A DNA stretch of 18,436 nt from Oscillospiraceae bacterium (lineage in GTDB: Bacteria > Bacillota > Clostridia > Oscillospirales > Ruminococcaceae): contig CAAGJI010000072.1 of the NCBI GenBank assembly GCA_900770195.1, positions 1-18,436 on the forward strand, read 5' to 3'. Positions 1 to 8,111 of this stretch are shown piece after piece. The translations under genes and the position numbers were made by a program. Position 1 is the first letter of the stretch. Each line of letters starts with the position of its first letter. Below the pieces are notes generated by a model. It was not told where the DNA came from. It made no database searches and was given only the letters and a program-made list of their open reading frames with translations.

Positions 1-1
1 A

Positions 2-1195
2 GGATTAAAAGAAATTCTTGCAGACATAGAAGAAGGCAGACTTGAATTTGACCCTACAGCGGAAGATATTCATATGTTTATTGAAGCTGAACTTACAAAA
101 AGACTTGGCAGTGTAGGCAAAAGACTTCATACTTCACGTTCAAGAAATGATCAGGTTGCACTTGATTTAAGACTCTATTTAAGAGATGAAATAAAGGAAA
201 TAAAGGAACTTGTTCGCAGATTTGCTGTTACTTTAACAGAACTTGCTGTAAAGCATACTGAAACAATTATGCCTGGTTATACTCATCTTCAGAGGGCACA
301 GCCTGTAACTTTTGCACACCATCTTCTTGCATATGTAAGTATGTTTATAAGAGATTTAGGCAGACTTGATGATGTTAACAAGAGAATGAATGAGTGTCCG
401 CTTGGTTCATGTGCTTTGGCAGGTACAACATATAATATAGACCGTCAGGAAACATCTGATTTACTCGGATTCGACAGACCTATGATAAACAGCCTTGACG
501 GTGTTTCAGACAGAGATTATGCGATTGAACTTGGTTGTGCAATTTCACTTATTATGACACATCTTTCAAGACTTTCAGAAGAAATAATAATGTGGTGCAG
601 CTGGGAATTTAAATTTATTGAACTTGATGATGCATTTTCAACAGGTTCATCAATTATGCCGCAAAAGAAAAATCCTGATATTTCTGAACTTGTAAGAGGT
701 AAGACTGCAAGAGTAAACGGAAATCTTATGACACTTTTAACAATGATGAAAGGTTTACCGCTTGCATATAATAAGGATATGCAGGAAGATAAGGAAGCAA
801 TTTTTGATTCAGTTGATAATGTTAAACTTTGCTTAAAGACTTGTATTCCAATGGTTGAAACAATGAAGCCATATGTGCATAATATGAGAAATGCAGCAGC
901 AAGAGGATTTATTAATGCAACAGATTGTGCAGATTATCTTGTTAAAAAAGGTATGCCTTTCAGAGATGCATATAAAATCACAGGTACAATTGTTGCATAT
1001 TGCATAGATAACGATTTAACGCTTGAAACACTTCCTATTGAAAAATATAAGGAAATGTCACAGCTTTTTGATGAAGATGTTTACAAGGCTATTTCACTTG
1101 ATACCTGCGTTAAGGGAAGAAAATCTTTCGGCGGTCCTTCACCTGATGCTGTTAAAGTTCAGCTTGATATAGTTAAAGAACAGCTTGGTATGTAA
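2..1195 (+). CDS. argH: Argininosuccinate lyase, 5'-truncated by window edge
   Basis: Cytoplasmic enzyme that cleaves argininosuccinate to arginine and fumarate, the last step of arginine synthesis. The reading frame is open from base 2 to the TAA at 1193-1195, about 397 residues. The family is usually about 460, so roughly 60 N-terminal residues lie outside the window. An internal ATG at 74 is in frame but is not the true start. Visible family motifs are HTSRSRNDQVA just after that ATG, MPGYTHLQRAQP with the active-site Thr-His pair, and the fumarase/aspartase signature GSSIMPQKKNP (codons from 644) carrying the catalytic serine loop. The gene lies 29 nt upstream of argC and is probably co-transcribed with the following arg genes. 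argG would be expected further upstream. Identification is secure; the missing N-terminus is a window effect, not a mutation. Confidence 0.96.
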   Translation, partial: GLKEILADIEEGRLEFDPTAEDIHMFIEAELTKRLGSVGKRLHTSRSRNDQVALDLRLYLRDEIKEIKELVRRFAVTLTELAVKHTETIMPGYTHLQRAQPVTFAHHLLAYVSMFIRDLGRLDDVNKRMNECPLGSCALAGTTYNIDRQETSDLLGFDRPMINSLDGVSDRDYAIELGCAISLIMTHLSRLSEEIIMWCSWEFKFIELDDAFSTGSSIMPQKKNPDISELVRGKTARVNGNLMTLLTMMKGLPLAYNKDMQEDKEAIFDSVDNVKLCLKTCIPMVETMKPYVHNMRNAAARGFINATDCADYLVKKGMPFRDAYKITGTIVAYCIDNDLTLETLPIEKYKEMSQLFDEDVYKAISLDTCVKGRKSFGGPSPDAVKVQLDIVKEQLGM

Positions 1196-1224
1196 TATAA
1201 TTTAAAGATGGGGAGAATTTTTCG

Positions 1225-2172
1225 ATGAAACCTAAAATTTACATAGATGGTCAGGCAGGTACAACGGGTTTAAAAATCCGTGAAAGATTTGCCGGACGTG
1301 ATGATCTTGAAATACTTATGATAGATGAAGCAAAGAGAAAAGACCCTGAAGAAAGAAAAAAAATGATAAATTCCTCAGATTTTACTTTTCTTTGTCTTCC
1401 TGATGCAGCCTCAATTGAAGCTGTTTCTATGATTGAAAACCCAAATGTAAGAATCATTGATGCCTCAACAGCACACAGAACAAATTCCGAATGGGCTTAT
1501 GGATTTCCTGAACTTTCAGAAAATCACAGAAAAAAGATAGTTGATTCAAAAAGAGTTGCAGTTCCTGGGTGCTATGCAAGCGGATTTATTTCACTTGTTT
1601 ACCCTATGGTTTCAAGCGGAATTATGCCGGCTGACTATCCTGTTACAAGTTTTGCGGTTTCAGGATACAGTGGCGGCGGAAATAAAATGATTGCACAGTA
1701 TGAGTCAGATGAAAAGCCTGAAACTTTCAACAGCCCGAGATTTTACGGACTTGCACAGACACATAAACATCTTCCTGAAATGCAGAAAATAACAGGCCTT
1801 GCAGAAAAGCCTATTTTTACACCTATTGTTGATGATTATTACAGCGGAATGGTTGTATGTGTGCCTTTCAGAACAAGACTTGCAGATAAAAAAGTCACTG
1901 TTTCAGATGTTTATGAAATGTTTGCAAAGCATTATGACGGACAGAATTTTGTTAAGGTTATGCCTTGGAAAGATATTGAAGAACAGAAAAAAGTTTTGCT
2001 TTCATCAAATGATTTAAGCGGAACAAATAAAATGGAAATTCATATTTTCGGTGATGATGAAAGAATTATGCTTTGTTCAAGACTTGACAACCTTGGAAAA
2101 GGTGCATCAGGTGCAGCTGTTCAGTGTCTTAACATTATGATGGGTATTGATGAAACAACAGGACTTCTTTAA
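1225..2172 (+). CDS. argC: N-acetyl-gamma-glutamyl-phosphate reductase, short 'uncommon' form
   Basis: NADPH-dependent reduction of N-acetylglutamyl phosphate to N-acetylglutamate semialdehyde, the third step of the acetylated ornithine pathway; cytoplasmic. The 315-residue protein has an N-terminal nucleotide-binding motif, GQAGTTGLKIRERF (residues 9-22), and the catalytic cysteine Cys116 in VAVPGCYASGF. A conserved THKHLPE segment lies further on. The glycine-rich loop, the PGCYASGF active site and the length of about 310 fit the alternative ArgC family (ArgC type 2/'argC_other') better than the common family of about 345 residues. The ATG follows a GGGGAG ribosome site. It is 29 nt after argH and 18 nt before argJ, in operon order with pathway neighbours. 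The function is certain; the subfamily assignment is from memory of the family. Confidence 0.95.
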   Translation: MKPKIYIDGQAGTTGLKIRERFAGRDDLEILMIDEAKRKDPEERKKMINSSDFTFLCLPDAASIEAVSMIENPNVRIIDASTAHRTNSEWAYGFPELSENHRKKIVDSKRVAVPGCYASGFISLVYPMVSSGIMPADYPVTSFAVSGYSGGGNKMIAQYESDEKPETFNSPRFYGLAQTHKHLPEMQKITGLAEKPIFTPIVDDYYSGMVVCVPFRTRLADKKVTVSDVYEMFAKHYDGQNFVKVMPWKDIEEQKKVLLSSNDLSGTNKMEIHIFGDDERIMLCSRLDNLGKGASGAAVQCLNIMMGIDETTGLL

Positions 2173-2190
2173 TTTTGGGAGATGCTTTAA

Positions 2191-3423
2191 ATGAAAGATA
2201 TAAATGTTATAAGCGGAGGAGTATGTGCAGCAAAAGGTTTCAAAGCTGCCTGCTGTGAAGCAAATATTAAATATAAAGACCGTACAGATATGGCAATGGT
2301 ATATTCAGAAAAACCTTGTGTGTGTGCGGGAACTTTCACAAGTAATGTTGTAAAAGCGGCTTGTGTTCAGTGGGATATGAAAATAGTAAAGTCAGGCAAA
2401 GACGTAAGTGCGGTTGTTGTCAATTCAGGGATTGCAAATGCCTGCACAGGCAAAGAGGGTTTTGATGCGTGCGAAGCAACATCAAAAGCAGTTGAAAAAA
2501 GCCTTGGCGTTTCATATGATGGTGTACTTGTTGCATCAACAGGTGTGATCGGTATGCAGTTGCCTGTTGAAAAGCTTGTAAAAGGTGTTCAGGATATGGG
2601 CGGAAAGCTTGAACATTCAGAAAAAGCAGGTACAGCAGCATTAAAAGCTATTATGACAACTGATACAATAAACAAAGAAATTGCCGTTGAATTTGAAATA
2701 TCAGGCAAAAAAATAACACTTGGCGGTATGAGTAAAGGTTCAGGTATGATTCACCCTAATATGTGTACTATGCTTGGATTTTTAACTACTGATTTAAACA
2801 TTGAAAAAAATATTTTACAGGAAGCAGTAAGCGACGTTGTAAAAGATACTTTCAATATGATAACTGTTGACGGCGATACTTCAACAAATGATACACTTGT
2901 TATTATGGCAAACGGACTTGCAGAAAATAACAAAATAACAGAAAAAAATGAGGATTATGCATTGTTTAAAAAGGCACTTCGTTATGTATGCGAATTTCTT
3001 GCAAAGAAAATGGCAGGTGACGGAGAAGGTGCAACAAAGCTTTTTGAAGCAAAAGTTGTCAATGCAAAGTCAAAAGAAGATGCAAGAACTCTTTCACGTG
3101 CAATAGTTGGTTCAAATTTATCAAAAGCCGCAATTTATGGCTGTGATGCGAATTTCGGACGTTTTCTTTGTGCAATGGGTTATTCAGGTGCAGACTTTAA
3201 TCAGGAAGATGTTGAACTTTTCTTTGAAAGCAAAGCAGGAAGAATGAAAGTTTTCGACAAGGGAACACCTATTGTTTTTGATGAAGAAAAAGCGGTTGAA
3301 ATAATGAAATGTGATGCGGTTACTGTTTATGTTGATATGCACGAGGGAACGGAAGAGGCAACAGCATGGGGTTGTGACCTCACATATGATTATGTAAAAA
3401 TAAATGCGGATTACCGTTCTTGA
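2191..3423 (+). CDS. argJ: Glutamate N-acetyltransferase (ornithine acetyltransferase) ArgJ
   Basis: Transfers the acetyl group from N-acetylornithine to glutamate, releasing ornithine and recycling acetyl for the first step. Many homologues also use acetyl-CoA (bifunctional ArgJ); which type this is cannot be told from the sequence. The 410-residue length is normal. Family landmarks are the oxyanion-hole segment ASTGVIG (residues 115-121) and the self-cleavage/nucleophile site GSGMIHPNMCTML. In that site Thr193 should become the N-terminal nucleophile of the beta chain after autoproteolysis. Cys192 stands where many homologues have Ala. The gene lies 18 nt after argC and 15 nt before argB. 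Its presence makes this a cyclic arginine pathway, with ArgB expected to be the feedback-controlled step. Confidence 0.96.
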   Translation: MKDINVISGGVCAAKGFKAACCEANIKYKDRTDMAMVYSEKPCVCAGTFTSNVVKAACVQWDMKIVKSGKDVSAVVVNSGIANACTGKEGFDACEATSKAVEKSLGVSYDGVLVASTGVIGMQLPVEKLVKGVQDMGGKLEHSEKAGTAALKAIMTTDTINKEIAVEFEISGKKITLGGMSKGSGMIHPNMCTMLGFLTTDLNIEKNILQEAVSDVVKDTFNMITVDGDTSTNDTLVIMANGLAENNKITEKNEDYALFKKALRYVCEFLAKKMAGDGEGATKLFEAKVVNAKSKEDARTLSRAIVGSNLSKAAIYGCDANFGRFLCAMGYSGADFNQEDVELFFESKAGRMKVFDKGTPIVFDEEKAVEIMKCDAVTVYVDMHEGTEEATAWGCDLTYDYVKINADYRS

Positions 3424-3438
3424 TTTTGGAGAAAAACG

Positions 3439-4314
3439 ATGGAAGAATTAACAGAAATAACAAATAGTCTAAGGTCTAAAGTTCTTATAGATGCATTGCC
3501 TTATATACAGAAATACGGCAATAAAATTGTTGTTATCAAATATGGCGGAAACGCTATGACAAATGAAGAACTTAAAAATTGTGTTATGAGTGACCTTGTT
3601 TTGCTGTCACTTGTGGGAATAAAAGTTGTTCTTGTACATGGCGGCGGTCCTGAAATAAATGAAATGCTTAAAAAACTTAATATTGAAAGCAAGTTCATTT
3701 CAGGTTTAAGATATACAGGTGCAGATACAATAAATGTTGTTAAAATGGTGCTTTCGGGTAAGGTAAACAAGGAACTTGTTCAGCTTATTCATATGCATAA
3801 CGGAAAAGCACTTGGAATATGTGGTATAGATGGTGATATGCTTAAAGCACAGAGGGCATACGGTGCAAACGGTGAAGACCTTGGTTATGTTGGAAAAATT
3901 ACATCAGTAAACAGTCAGCCTATACTTGATGCACTTGAAAAGGGCTATATTCCTGTTATTGCAACAGTTGCAACAGATAACGAAGGCAACACATACAATA
4001 TAAATGCTGATACAGCAGCCGCAAGAATTGCCGCAGAACTTAAAGCGGAAAATCTTATACTTATGACTGATATAGCGGGACTTTTAAGAGATAAAGACGA
4101 CCCTTCAACTCTTATTCCGTTTGTAAATGTAAGCGAAGTTCCGTTTATGAAAAGACAGGGAATTATTTCAGGCGGTATGATACCTAAGATTGATTGTTGT
4201 GTTGAAGCTGTCAGACGTGGTGTTTCAAAGACGGCAATTATAGACGGACGTGTTCCGCATTCAATTCTTATTGAAATGCTTTCAAGTGAGGGAATTGGTA
4301 CACAGTTCACCTAA
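3439..4314 (+). CDS. argB: Acetylglutamate kinase, arginine-sensitive type predicted
   Basis: Phosphorylates N-acetylglutamate with ATP, the second step of the pathway; cytoplasmic amino-acid kinase fold. The 291-residue protein shows KYGGNAM (phosphate loop, Lys34), LVHGGGPEI (residues 65-73), the NINAD segment near 187-191 and GGMIPK with the conserved Lys250. About 25 residues precede the first core strand and could form the N-terminal helix found in hexameric, arginine-inhibited kinases. The C-terminal IDGRVPHSILIEM...GIGTQF region also resembles the arginine-binding types. I therefore infer feedback inhibition by arginine, as expected when ArgJ recycles acetyl. The start ATG follows a TTTTGGAG ribosome site. 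The gene is 15 nt after argJ and 24 nt before argD. Confidence 0.96.
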   Translation: MEELTEITNSLRSKVLIDALPYIQKYGNKIVVIKYGGNAMTNEELKNCVMSDLVLLSLVGIKVVLVHGGGPEINEMLKKLNIESKFISGLRYTGADTINVVKMVLSGKVNKELVQLIHMHNGKALGICGIDGDMLKAQRAYGANGEDLGYVGKITSVNSQPILDALEKGYIPVIATVATDNEGNTYNINADTAAARIAAELKAENLILMTDIAGLLRDKDDPSTLIPFVNVSEVPFMKRQGIISGGMIPKIDCCVEAVRRGVSKTAIIDGRVPHSILIEMLSSEGIGTQFT

Positions 4315-4338
4315 TAAAATAAATCGGGAGATAAAATT

Positions 4339-5511
4339 ATGTCAGGTACAATTGAAAAATTTGATAAATATGTTATGCATACATACGGCCGTTATCCTCT
4401 TGCAATGAAAAAGGGAAGCAATGCTGTATGTGTTGATGAAGACGGAAAAGAGTATATAGATTTTGGAAGCGGTATAGGAACAAATTCACTTGGTTTTTGT
4501 GATTCAGACTGGGTTGAAGCAGTTTGCAGACAGGTTAAAAGTTTTCAGCATACTTCAAACTATTATTATTCAGGTGTTCAGGCTGAATTTGCTGAACTTC
4601 TTTGCAAATCAACAGGATATGATGCGGTTTTCTTTGGAAACAGTGGTGCAGAAGCAAATGAATGTGCAATAAAACTTGCAAGAAAATACAGCTTTGATAA
4701 ATATGGCAAAGGCAGACACACAATTTTAACTTTAACAAATTCATTCCACGGAAGAACACTTGCAACTCTTTCTGCAACAGGTCAGGACGTGTTCCATAAC
4801 TATTTCTTCCCATTTGTTGAAGGGTTTGTTAATGTTGAAACAAATAATATTGATGACTTAAAGAGAAAACTTGAAGATAAAACTGTTTGTGCAATTATGC
4901 TTGAATATATTCAGGGTGAAGGCGGAGTAAATGCACTTTCACAGGAATTTGTCGATGCAATTTATGAAGAATGTGCAAAGAGAGATATTCTTGTTATAAC
5001 TGATGAAGTTCAGACAGGTATAGGCAGAACAGGTAAACTTCTTGCAGGCGAAAATTTTGGTCATAAGGGTGATATTGTAACACTTGCAAAAGGTCTTGCA
5101 GGCGGTGTTCCAATAGGTGCTTGCCTTACTAAAAAGGAATACAGCGAAGTACTCAGCAAAGGTATGCACGGTTCAACATTTGGCGGAAATCCAATTGCGT
5201 GTGCAGGTGGGCTTGCTGTTCTTAAAAAAGTCACATCAAAAGGATTTCTTGAAAATGTTCGTGAAAACGCTGATTATTTAAGAGCAAAACTTATTGAAAT
5301 TGATGGCGTTGAACTTCTTTCAGGAATAGGAATGATGATAGGAATTACTTTAAAAGACAAAAAAGCCGCAGATGTTGGTCTTGAATGTTTTAAAAACGGA
5401 CTCCTTGTTCTTACTGCAAAAGAAAAAGTACGTCTTCTTCCTCCTCTTACAATCACAAAGGAAGAGATAGACAAGGGTATTGAAATATTCAAAAAAGTTC
5501 TTGCAGAATAA
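4339..5511 (+). CDS. argD: Acetylornithine aminotransferase
   Basis: PLP-dependent class III aminotransferase that converts N-acetylglutamate semialdehyde and glutamate to N-acetylornithine and 2-oxoglutarate. The 390-residue length is typical. Visible elements are FGNSGAEANECA (phosphate-binding loop, residues 99-110), SFHGRT (135-140), TDEVQTGIGRTG (221-232) with Asp222 contacting the pyridine ring, and the Schiff-base lysine Lys251 in TLAKGLAGGVPIG. Position between argB and argF (24 and 19 nt gaps) supports the arginine role. Related class III enzymes such as succinylornithine or ornithine aminotransferase are possible by homology but are disfavoured by this context. Start ATG has a GGGAG site 9-10 nt upstream. 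Confidence 0.95.
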   Translation: MSGTIEKFDKYVMHTYGRYPLAMKKGSNAVCVDEDGKEYIDFGSGIGTNSLGFCDSDWVEAVCRQVKSFQHTSNYYYSGVQAEFAELLCKSTGYDAVFFGNSGAEANECAIKLARKYSFDKYGKGRHTILTLTNSFHGRTLATLSATGQDVFHNYFFPFVEGFVNVETNNIDDLKRKLEDKTVCAIMLEYIQGEGGVNALSQEFVDAIYEECAKRDILVITDEVQTGIGRTGKLLAGENFGHKGDIVTLAKGLAGGVPIGACLTKKEYSEVLSKGMHGSTFGGNPIACAGGLAVLKKVTSKGFLENVRENADYLRAKLIEIDGVELLSGIGMMIGITLKDKKAADVGLECFKNGLLVLTAKEKVRLLPPLTITKEEIDKGIEIFKKVLAE

Positions 5512-5530
5512 TTTTCGGGAAGTGATATAA

Positions 5531-6439
5531 ATGGAAAATCTTTTGAAAATATCTGATTTGACAAAAGAAGAGATAACAGATATATTAAATGAAGCGGATC
5601 AGCTTAAATTTGACCTTAAAAATCGTATACCTCACCCGTATTTAAAGGGAAAAACTCTTGGAATGATATTCCATAAAGTTTCAACAAGAACAAGAGTTTC
5701 TTTTGAAACAGGTATGTATCAGCTTGGCGGTCAGGCACTTTTTCTCTCTGCTGATGATTTGCAGATTGAAAGAGGAGAACCGATTCAGGATACAGCAAGA
5801 ACTCTTTCACGTTATGTTGACGGAATTTTAATAAGAGAATACAGTCAGGCTGACCTTGAAAAATTTGCCGAATACAGCACAGTTCCTGTTATAAACGGTT
5901 TAACTGATTTCAGCCACCCTTGTCAGGTTCTTGCAGACCTTCTAACAATAAGAGAATACAAAAATATTTTCGAGGGTTTGAAACTTTGTTTCATCGGTGA
6001 CGGAAATAATATGGCAAATTCAATTATAATGGGTGCTTTAAAAGTTGGAATGGCAGTTTCGTGTGCCTGCCCTGCAAAATATCATCCTGATGAAAGCGTT
6101 CTTGAATTTGCTAAAAAAGCAGGCGAATTTGAGATAACCGAATCAATGGAAGAAGCAATAAAAGATGCTGATGTTGTTGTTACAGACTCATGGTATTCAA
6201 TGGGACGTGAAACAAACATTGAACAGAGAAAAATCGATTTTTCGGGTTATACTGTTTCAACTGAACTTATGAAACTTGCAAAACCTGATGCAATGCTTAT
6301 GCACTGTCTGCCCGCACACAGAGGCGAGGAGATAACAGAAGAAGCTTTTGAAGCACACGCAGATGAAATTTTTGACGAAGCTGAAAACAGACTCCACGCA
6401 CAGAAAGCTGTTCTTGTAAAATTGCTTGCAAACAGATAA
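5531..6439 (+). CDS. argF: Ornithine carbamoyltransferase
   Basis: Joins ornithine and carbamoyl phosphate to make citrulline; cytoplasmic, usually trimeric. The 302-residue protein has the carbamoyl-phosphate motif STRTR (residues 51-55) followed by VSFETG, the HPCQ motif (129-132), the ornithine-binding TDSWYSMG (218-225), and the HCLP motif (258-261) with the catalytic cysteine Cys259. These distinguish it from aspartate carbamoyltransferase. It is the last gene of the run, 19 nt after argD and directly followed by an intrinsic terminator. carAB is not in the window, so carbamoyl phosphate must come from elsewhere. The ATG at 5531 fits the family N-terminus and follows a TCGGGAAG ribosome site. 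Confidence 0.96.
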   Translation: MENLLKISDLTKEEITDILNEADQLKFDLKNRIPHPYLKGKTLGMIFHKVSTRTRVSFETGMYQLGGQALFLSADDLQIERGEPIQDTARTLSRYVDGILIREYSQADLEKFAEYSTVPVINGLTDFSHPCQVLADLLTIREYKNIFEGLKLCFIGDGNNMANSIIMGALKVGMAVSCACPAKYHPDESVLEFAKKAGEFEITESMEEAIKDADVVVTDSWYSMGRETNIEQRKIDFSGYTVSTELMKLAKPDAMLMHCLPAHRGEEITEEAFEAHADEIFDEAENRLHAQKAVLVKLLANR

Positions 6440-6445
6440 ATCATA

Positions 6446-6480
6446 TCCCCTTGATTTTGTTTTTCAAGGGGAGATTTTTT
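6446..6480 (+). terminator. Intrinsic terminator of the arg operon
   Basis: A perfect 9-bp stem, TCCCCTTGA (6446-6454) with TCAAGGGGA (6464-6472), has a 9-nt T/G loop and is followed by a T run at 6475-6480. It begins 7 nt after the argF stop codon, so it closes the arginine operon. Confidence 0.92.
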
Positions 6481-6512
6481 AAAATAAATTTTCAAATCAT
6501 TTTGCAAAATAC

Positions 6513-6541
6513 TTGATTTTTTATTTTTTTTATGTTATAAT
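6513..6541 (+). promoter_or_regulatory. Promoter of the tRNA-Ser gene
   Basis: A -35 TTGATT (6513-6518) and -10 TATAAT (6536-6541) are separated by 17 nt, with an extended -10 TGT just upstream of the hexamer. Transcription should begin a few bases before the tRNA 5' end at 6553. A second TATAAT overlaps at 6541-6546. Confidence 0.82.
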
Positions 6542-6552
6542 ATAATAGCTGT

Positions 6553-6641
6553 GGAAACGTATCGAAGTGGTCATAACGAGCTTGACTCGAAATCAAGTTA
6601 CCTGCAAGGGTACGTGGGTTCGAATCCCACCGTTTCCGCCA
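6553..6641 (+). tRNA. tRNA-Ser, anticodon CGA
   Basis: The 89-nt gene folds as a class II tRNA. The acceptor stem is GGAAACG (6553-6559) with CGTTTCC (6631-6637), followed by discriminator G at 6638 and an encoded CCA at 6639-6641. The anticodon arm is CTTGA / loop CTCGAAA / TCAAG (6581-6597), placing anticodon CGA at 6588-6590, which reads UCG. A long variable arm follows (about 6598-6613), then the T arm GTGGG-TTCGAAT-CCCAC. The G73 discriminator and the long variable arm agree with serine identity. The gene is a single unit between its own promoter and terminator, separate from the arg operon. Confidence 0.97.
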
Positions 6642-6651
6642 AAGTTATTTT

Positions 6652-6690
6652 AAAAAGAACATCTTGAATTTTTTCGAGATGTTCTTTTTT
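6652..6690 (+). terminator. Intrinsic terminator after tRNA-Ser
   Basis: A long hairpin of about 17 bp with one G-T wobble pairs 6652-6668 with 6673-6689 around a TTTT loop. The core is AAGAACATCT with AGATGTTCTT, followed by a T run. It starts 10 nt after the tRNA CCA end and insulates the tRNA from the DUF4230 operon. Confidence 0.92.
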
Positions 6691-6720
6691 GTTTATTTTT
6701 ACTTTTTTTATCGAGATATA

Positions 6721-6749
6721 TTGACATATATATAATAAAGTGATATAAT
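6721..6749 (+). promoter_or_regulatory. Consensus sigma-A promoter of the DUF4230 operon
   Basis: A perfect TTGACA (6721-6726) and a perfect TATAAT (6744-6749) are separated by exactly 17 nt. This predicts a start near 6756. It rules out the GTG at 6750 as the start codon of the next gene, because that codon would lie upstream of the transcript. Confidence 0.88.
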
Positions 6750-6797
6750 GTGCATAGAGTTTTTATTATAAAAATAAATGTAAAGGATGTGTTTGAT

Positions 6798-7403
6798 TTG
6801 AAAAATAATGAAAATATCAAGAAAAAAATTAATATTAAAATATCATTGCCTATTTTAGCAATTGTTCTAGTGTTGATTTTGATTTTTGGGGGAGTATCTG
6901 TTTTTAGTAAATCGAAAAAAGAAAATAAGGCACAAATTGTTACAATATCAACGCTTGAAAAAGTTATAGATATAAGTAATATATCAACATTTGAAACCAT
7001 ATATAATGGTGTGGCAAAAGTTTATGATAAAAAAGATACAGATAAAATTGACTATTACGTTTCTTATGAATCCAAAGTTCAATCGGGCTTTGATGTAAAA
7101 AAAGTAAAAGTTGAAATGGACAAAGAAAAAAAGACTGTTGTAGTAACATTGCCGGAAATTGAACTGACAGATGTTACTGTTGATATAAGTTCACTCGACT
7201 ATATTTTTATGGACGATAAAGCAGAAAGTGATACAGTATCTGCTGAAGCCTACAAAAAATGCATCGAAGATGCTGAAGAAAAAGTTAAATCACAAAACCA
7301 GGTAGCTGATTTGGCAAAGGAAAATGCTGTTAATTTTATAAAAGCAGTAACAGAACCATTTGTTGAACAGTTTGGCGACGATTATCAGCTTGTAATTGAA
7401 TAA
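6798..7403 (+). CDS. Membrane-anchored DUF4230-family protein
   Basis: Function unknown. The frame is open from a GTG at 6750, but that codon abuts the -10 box. The TTG at 6798, preceded by AAAGGA at 6782-6787, is the best start and gives 201 residues. The N-terminus is basic (KNNENIKKK), followed by one transmembrane segment at about residues 16-36 and an extracytoplasmic domain. The domain contains VAKVYDKKDT, then YYVSYESKVQSGFDVKKV and KKTVVVTLPEIEL, then an acidic helical C-terminus. This fits the DUF4230 family as I remember it, including the strand-rich 'Y.G....G.D...V' core. It lies 14 nt before a second member that aligns through the same core. No catalytic residues are evident. The role is probably at the cell envelope, by topology only. 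Confidence 0.75.
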   Translation: MKNNENIKKKINIKISLPILAIVLVLILIFGGVSVFSKSKKENKAQIVTISTLEKVIDISNISTFETIYNGVAKVYDKKDTDKIDYYVSYESKVQSGFDVKKVKVEMDKEKKTVVVTLPEIELTDVTVDISSLDYIFMDDKAESDTVSAEAYKKCIEDAEEKVKSQNQVADLAKENAVNFIKAVTEPFVEQFGDDYQLVIE

Positions 7404-7417
7404 GAGGGGAGAATGCG

Positions 7418-8050
7418 ATGAAAAAAATATGTTCTGTTTTTGTATCTGTAATGGTTATGGTGTCATTTGTCGGCTGTTCATTGGGTTCAGAAGCAAAAAA
7501 ATCGATGCCGCTTGAAAGTTCACAGATGAAAAATATATGTAACCTTTCAGTTCAGAAATGTTATTATCATAATGTTGCAAAATATGAGAAAAAAGATGCA
7601 ACGGGACATTTGCTTTGGAAAAAGGACAGAAAATTTTGGATTGAATATTCAGGAATTGTTGAAGTTGGAGTAGATGCATCTTTGGTTAATATGGAAGTTG
7701 ACGGCGAAAATGTTACAATTTCCATACCTCCAGCCAAAGTTTTAAGCTGTAAAGTAGATGAAAACACCTTAAATGAAGACTCATTTATTATTGCAAAAGG
7801 TTCAGCAAAAGTTGATGCAAAATCGCAGACAGAAGCCTTTGAAGAAGCACAAAAAAATATGGAAGAGTCTGCAAAAAGTGACACTATGTTGCTTTCAAAT
7901 GCAGAAGATAAAGTAAAAAAACTTATCGAAGATTACGTTAAAAATGTTGGAGAATGTACAGGAACAGAATACAAAATTGAATGGAAAAGTGTAGAAGATA
8001 ATCAGGCAGATGATACTGTTTCAAGCAGTGAAGAAATATCTGAATCTTAA
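7418..8050 (+). CDS. DUF4230-family lipoprotein
   Basis: Function unknown. The 210-residue protein begins with a lipoprotein signal: basic MKK, a hydrophobic stretch and a lipobox-like SFVGC with Cys20 as the likely lipidated residue. The Phe at -3 is less usual than Leu. The mature part has the same core as the upstream protein: NVAKYEKKDA, then KFWIEYSGIVEVGVDASLV and ENVTISIPPAKVL. An acidic helical stretch follows, with a Ser/Glu-rich tail. The two genes look like a tandem duplication that kept one protein as a membrane-anchored form and made the other a lipoprotein. A strong GAGGGGAG ribosome site precedes the ATG, 14 nt after the upstream stop. Transcription ends at the terminator shared with metK. 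Confidence 0.8.
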   Translation: MKKICSVFVSVMVMVSFVGCSLGSEAKKSMPLESSQMKNICNLSVQKCYYHNVAKYEKKDATGHLLWKKDRKFWIEYSGIVEVGVDASLVNMEVDGENVTISIPPAKVLSCKVDENTLNEDSFIIAKGSAKVDAKSQTEAFEEAQKNMEESAKSDTMLLSNAEDKVKKLIEDYVKNVGECTGTEYKIEWKSVEDNQADDTVSSSEEISES

Positions 8051-8060
8051 CTTTATAAAT

Positions 8061-8104
8061 AAAAAATACAGCAGACATTCTGAAAAGTCTGCTGTATTTT
8101 TTTT
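8061..8104. terminator. Bidirectional terminator between DUF4230 operon and metK
   Basis: A perfect 16-bp stem pairs 8061-8076 with 8087-8102 around a 10-nt loop. It has A residues at the left base and a T run at the right (8097-8104). Both strands therefore carry a hairpin followed by a U tract. It lies between the stop codons of the convergent genes (8050 and 8112). Confidence 0.92.
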
Positions 8105-8111
8105 AGTATTT

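Noticed and set aside
3945..4310. Minus-strand open frame of about 121 codons opposite argB
   Set aside because: It is a shadow of the argB codon pattern, with no ribosome site, no promoter and no family resemblance.
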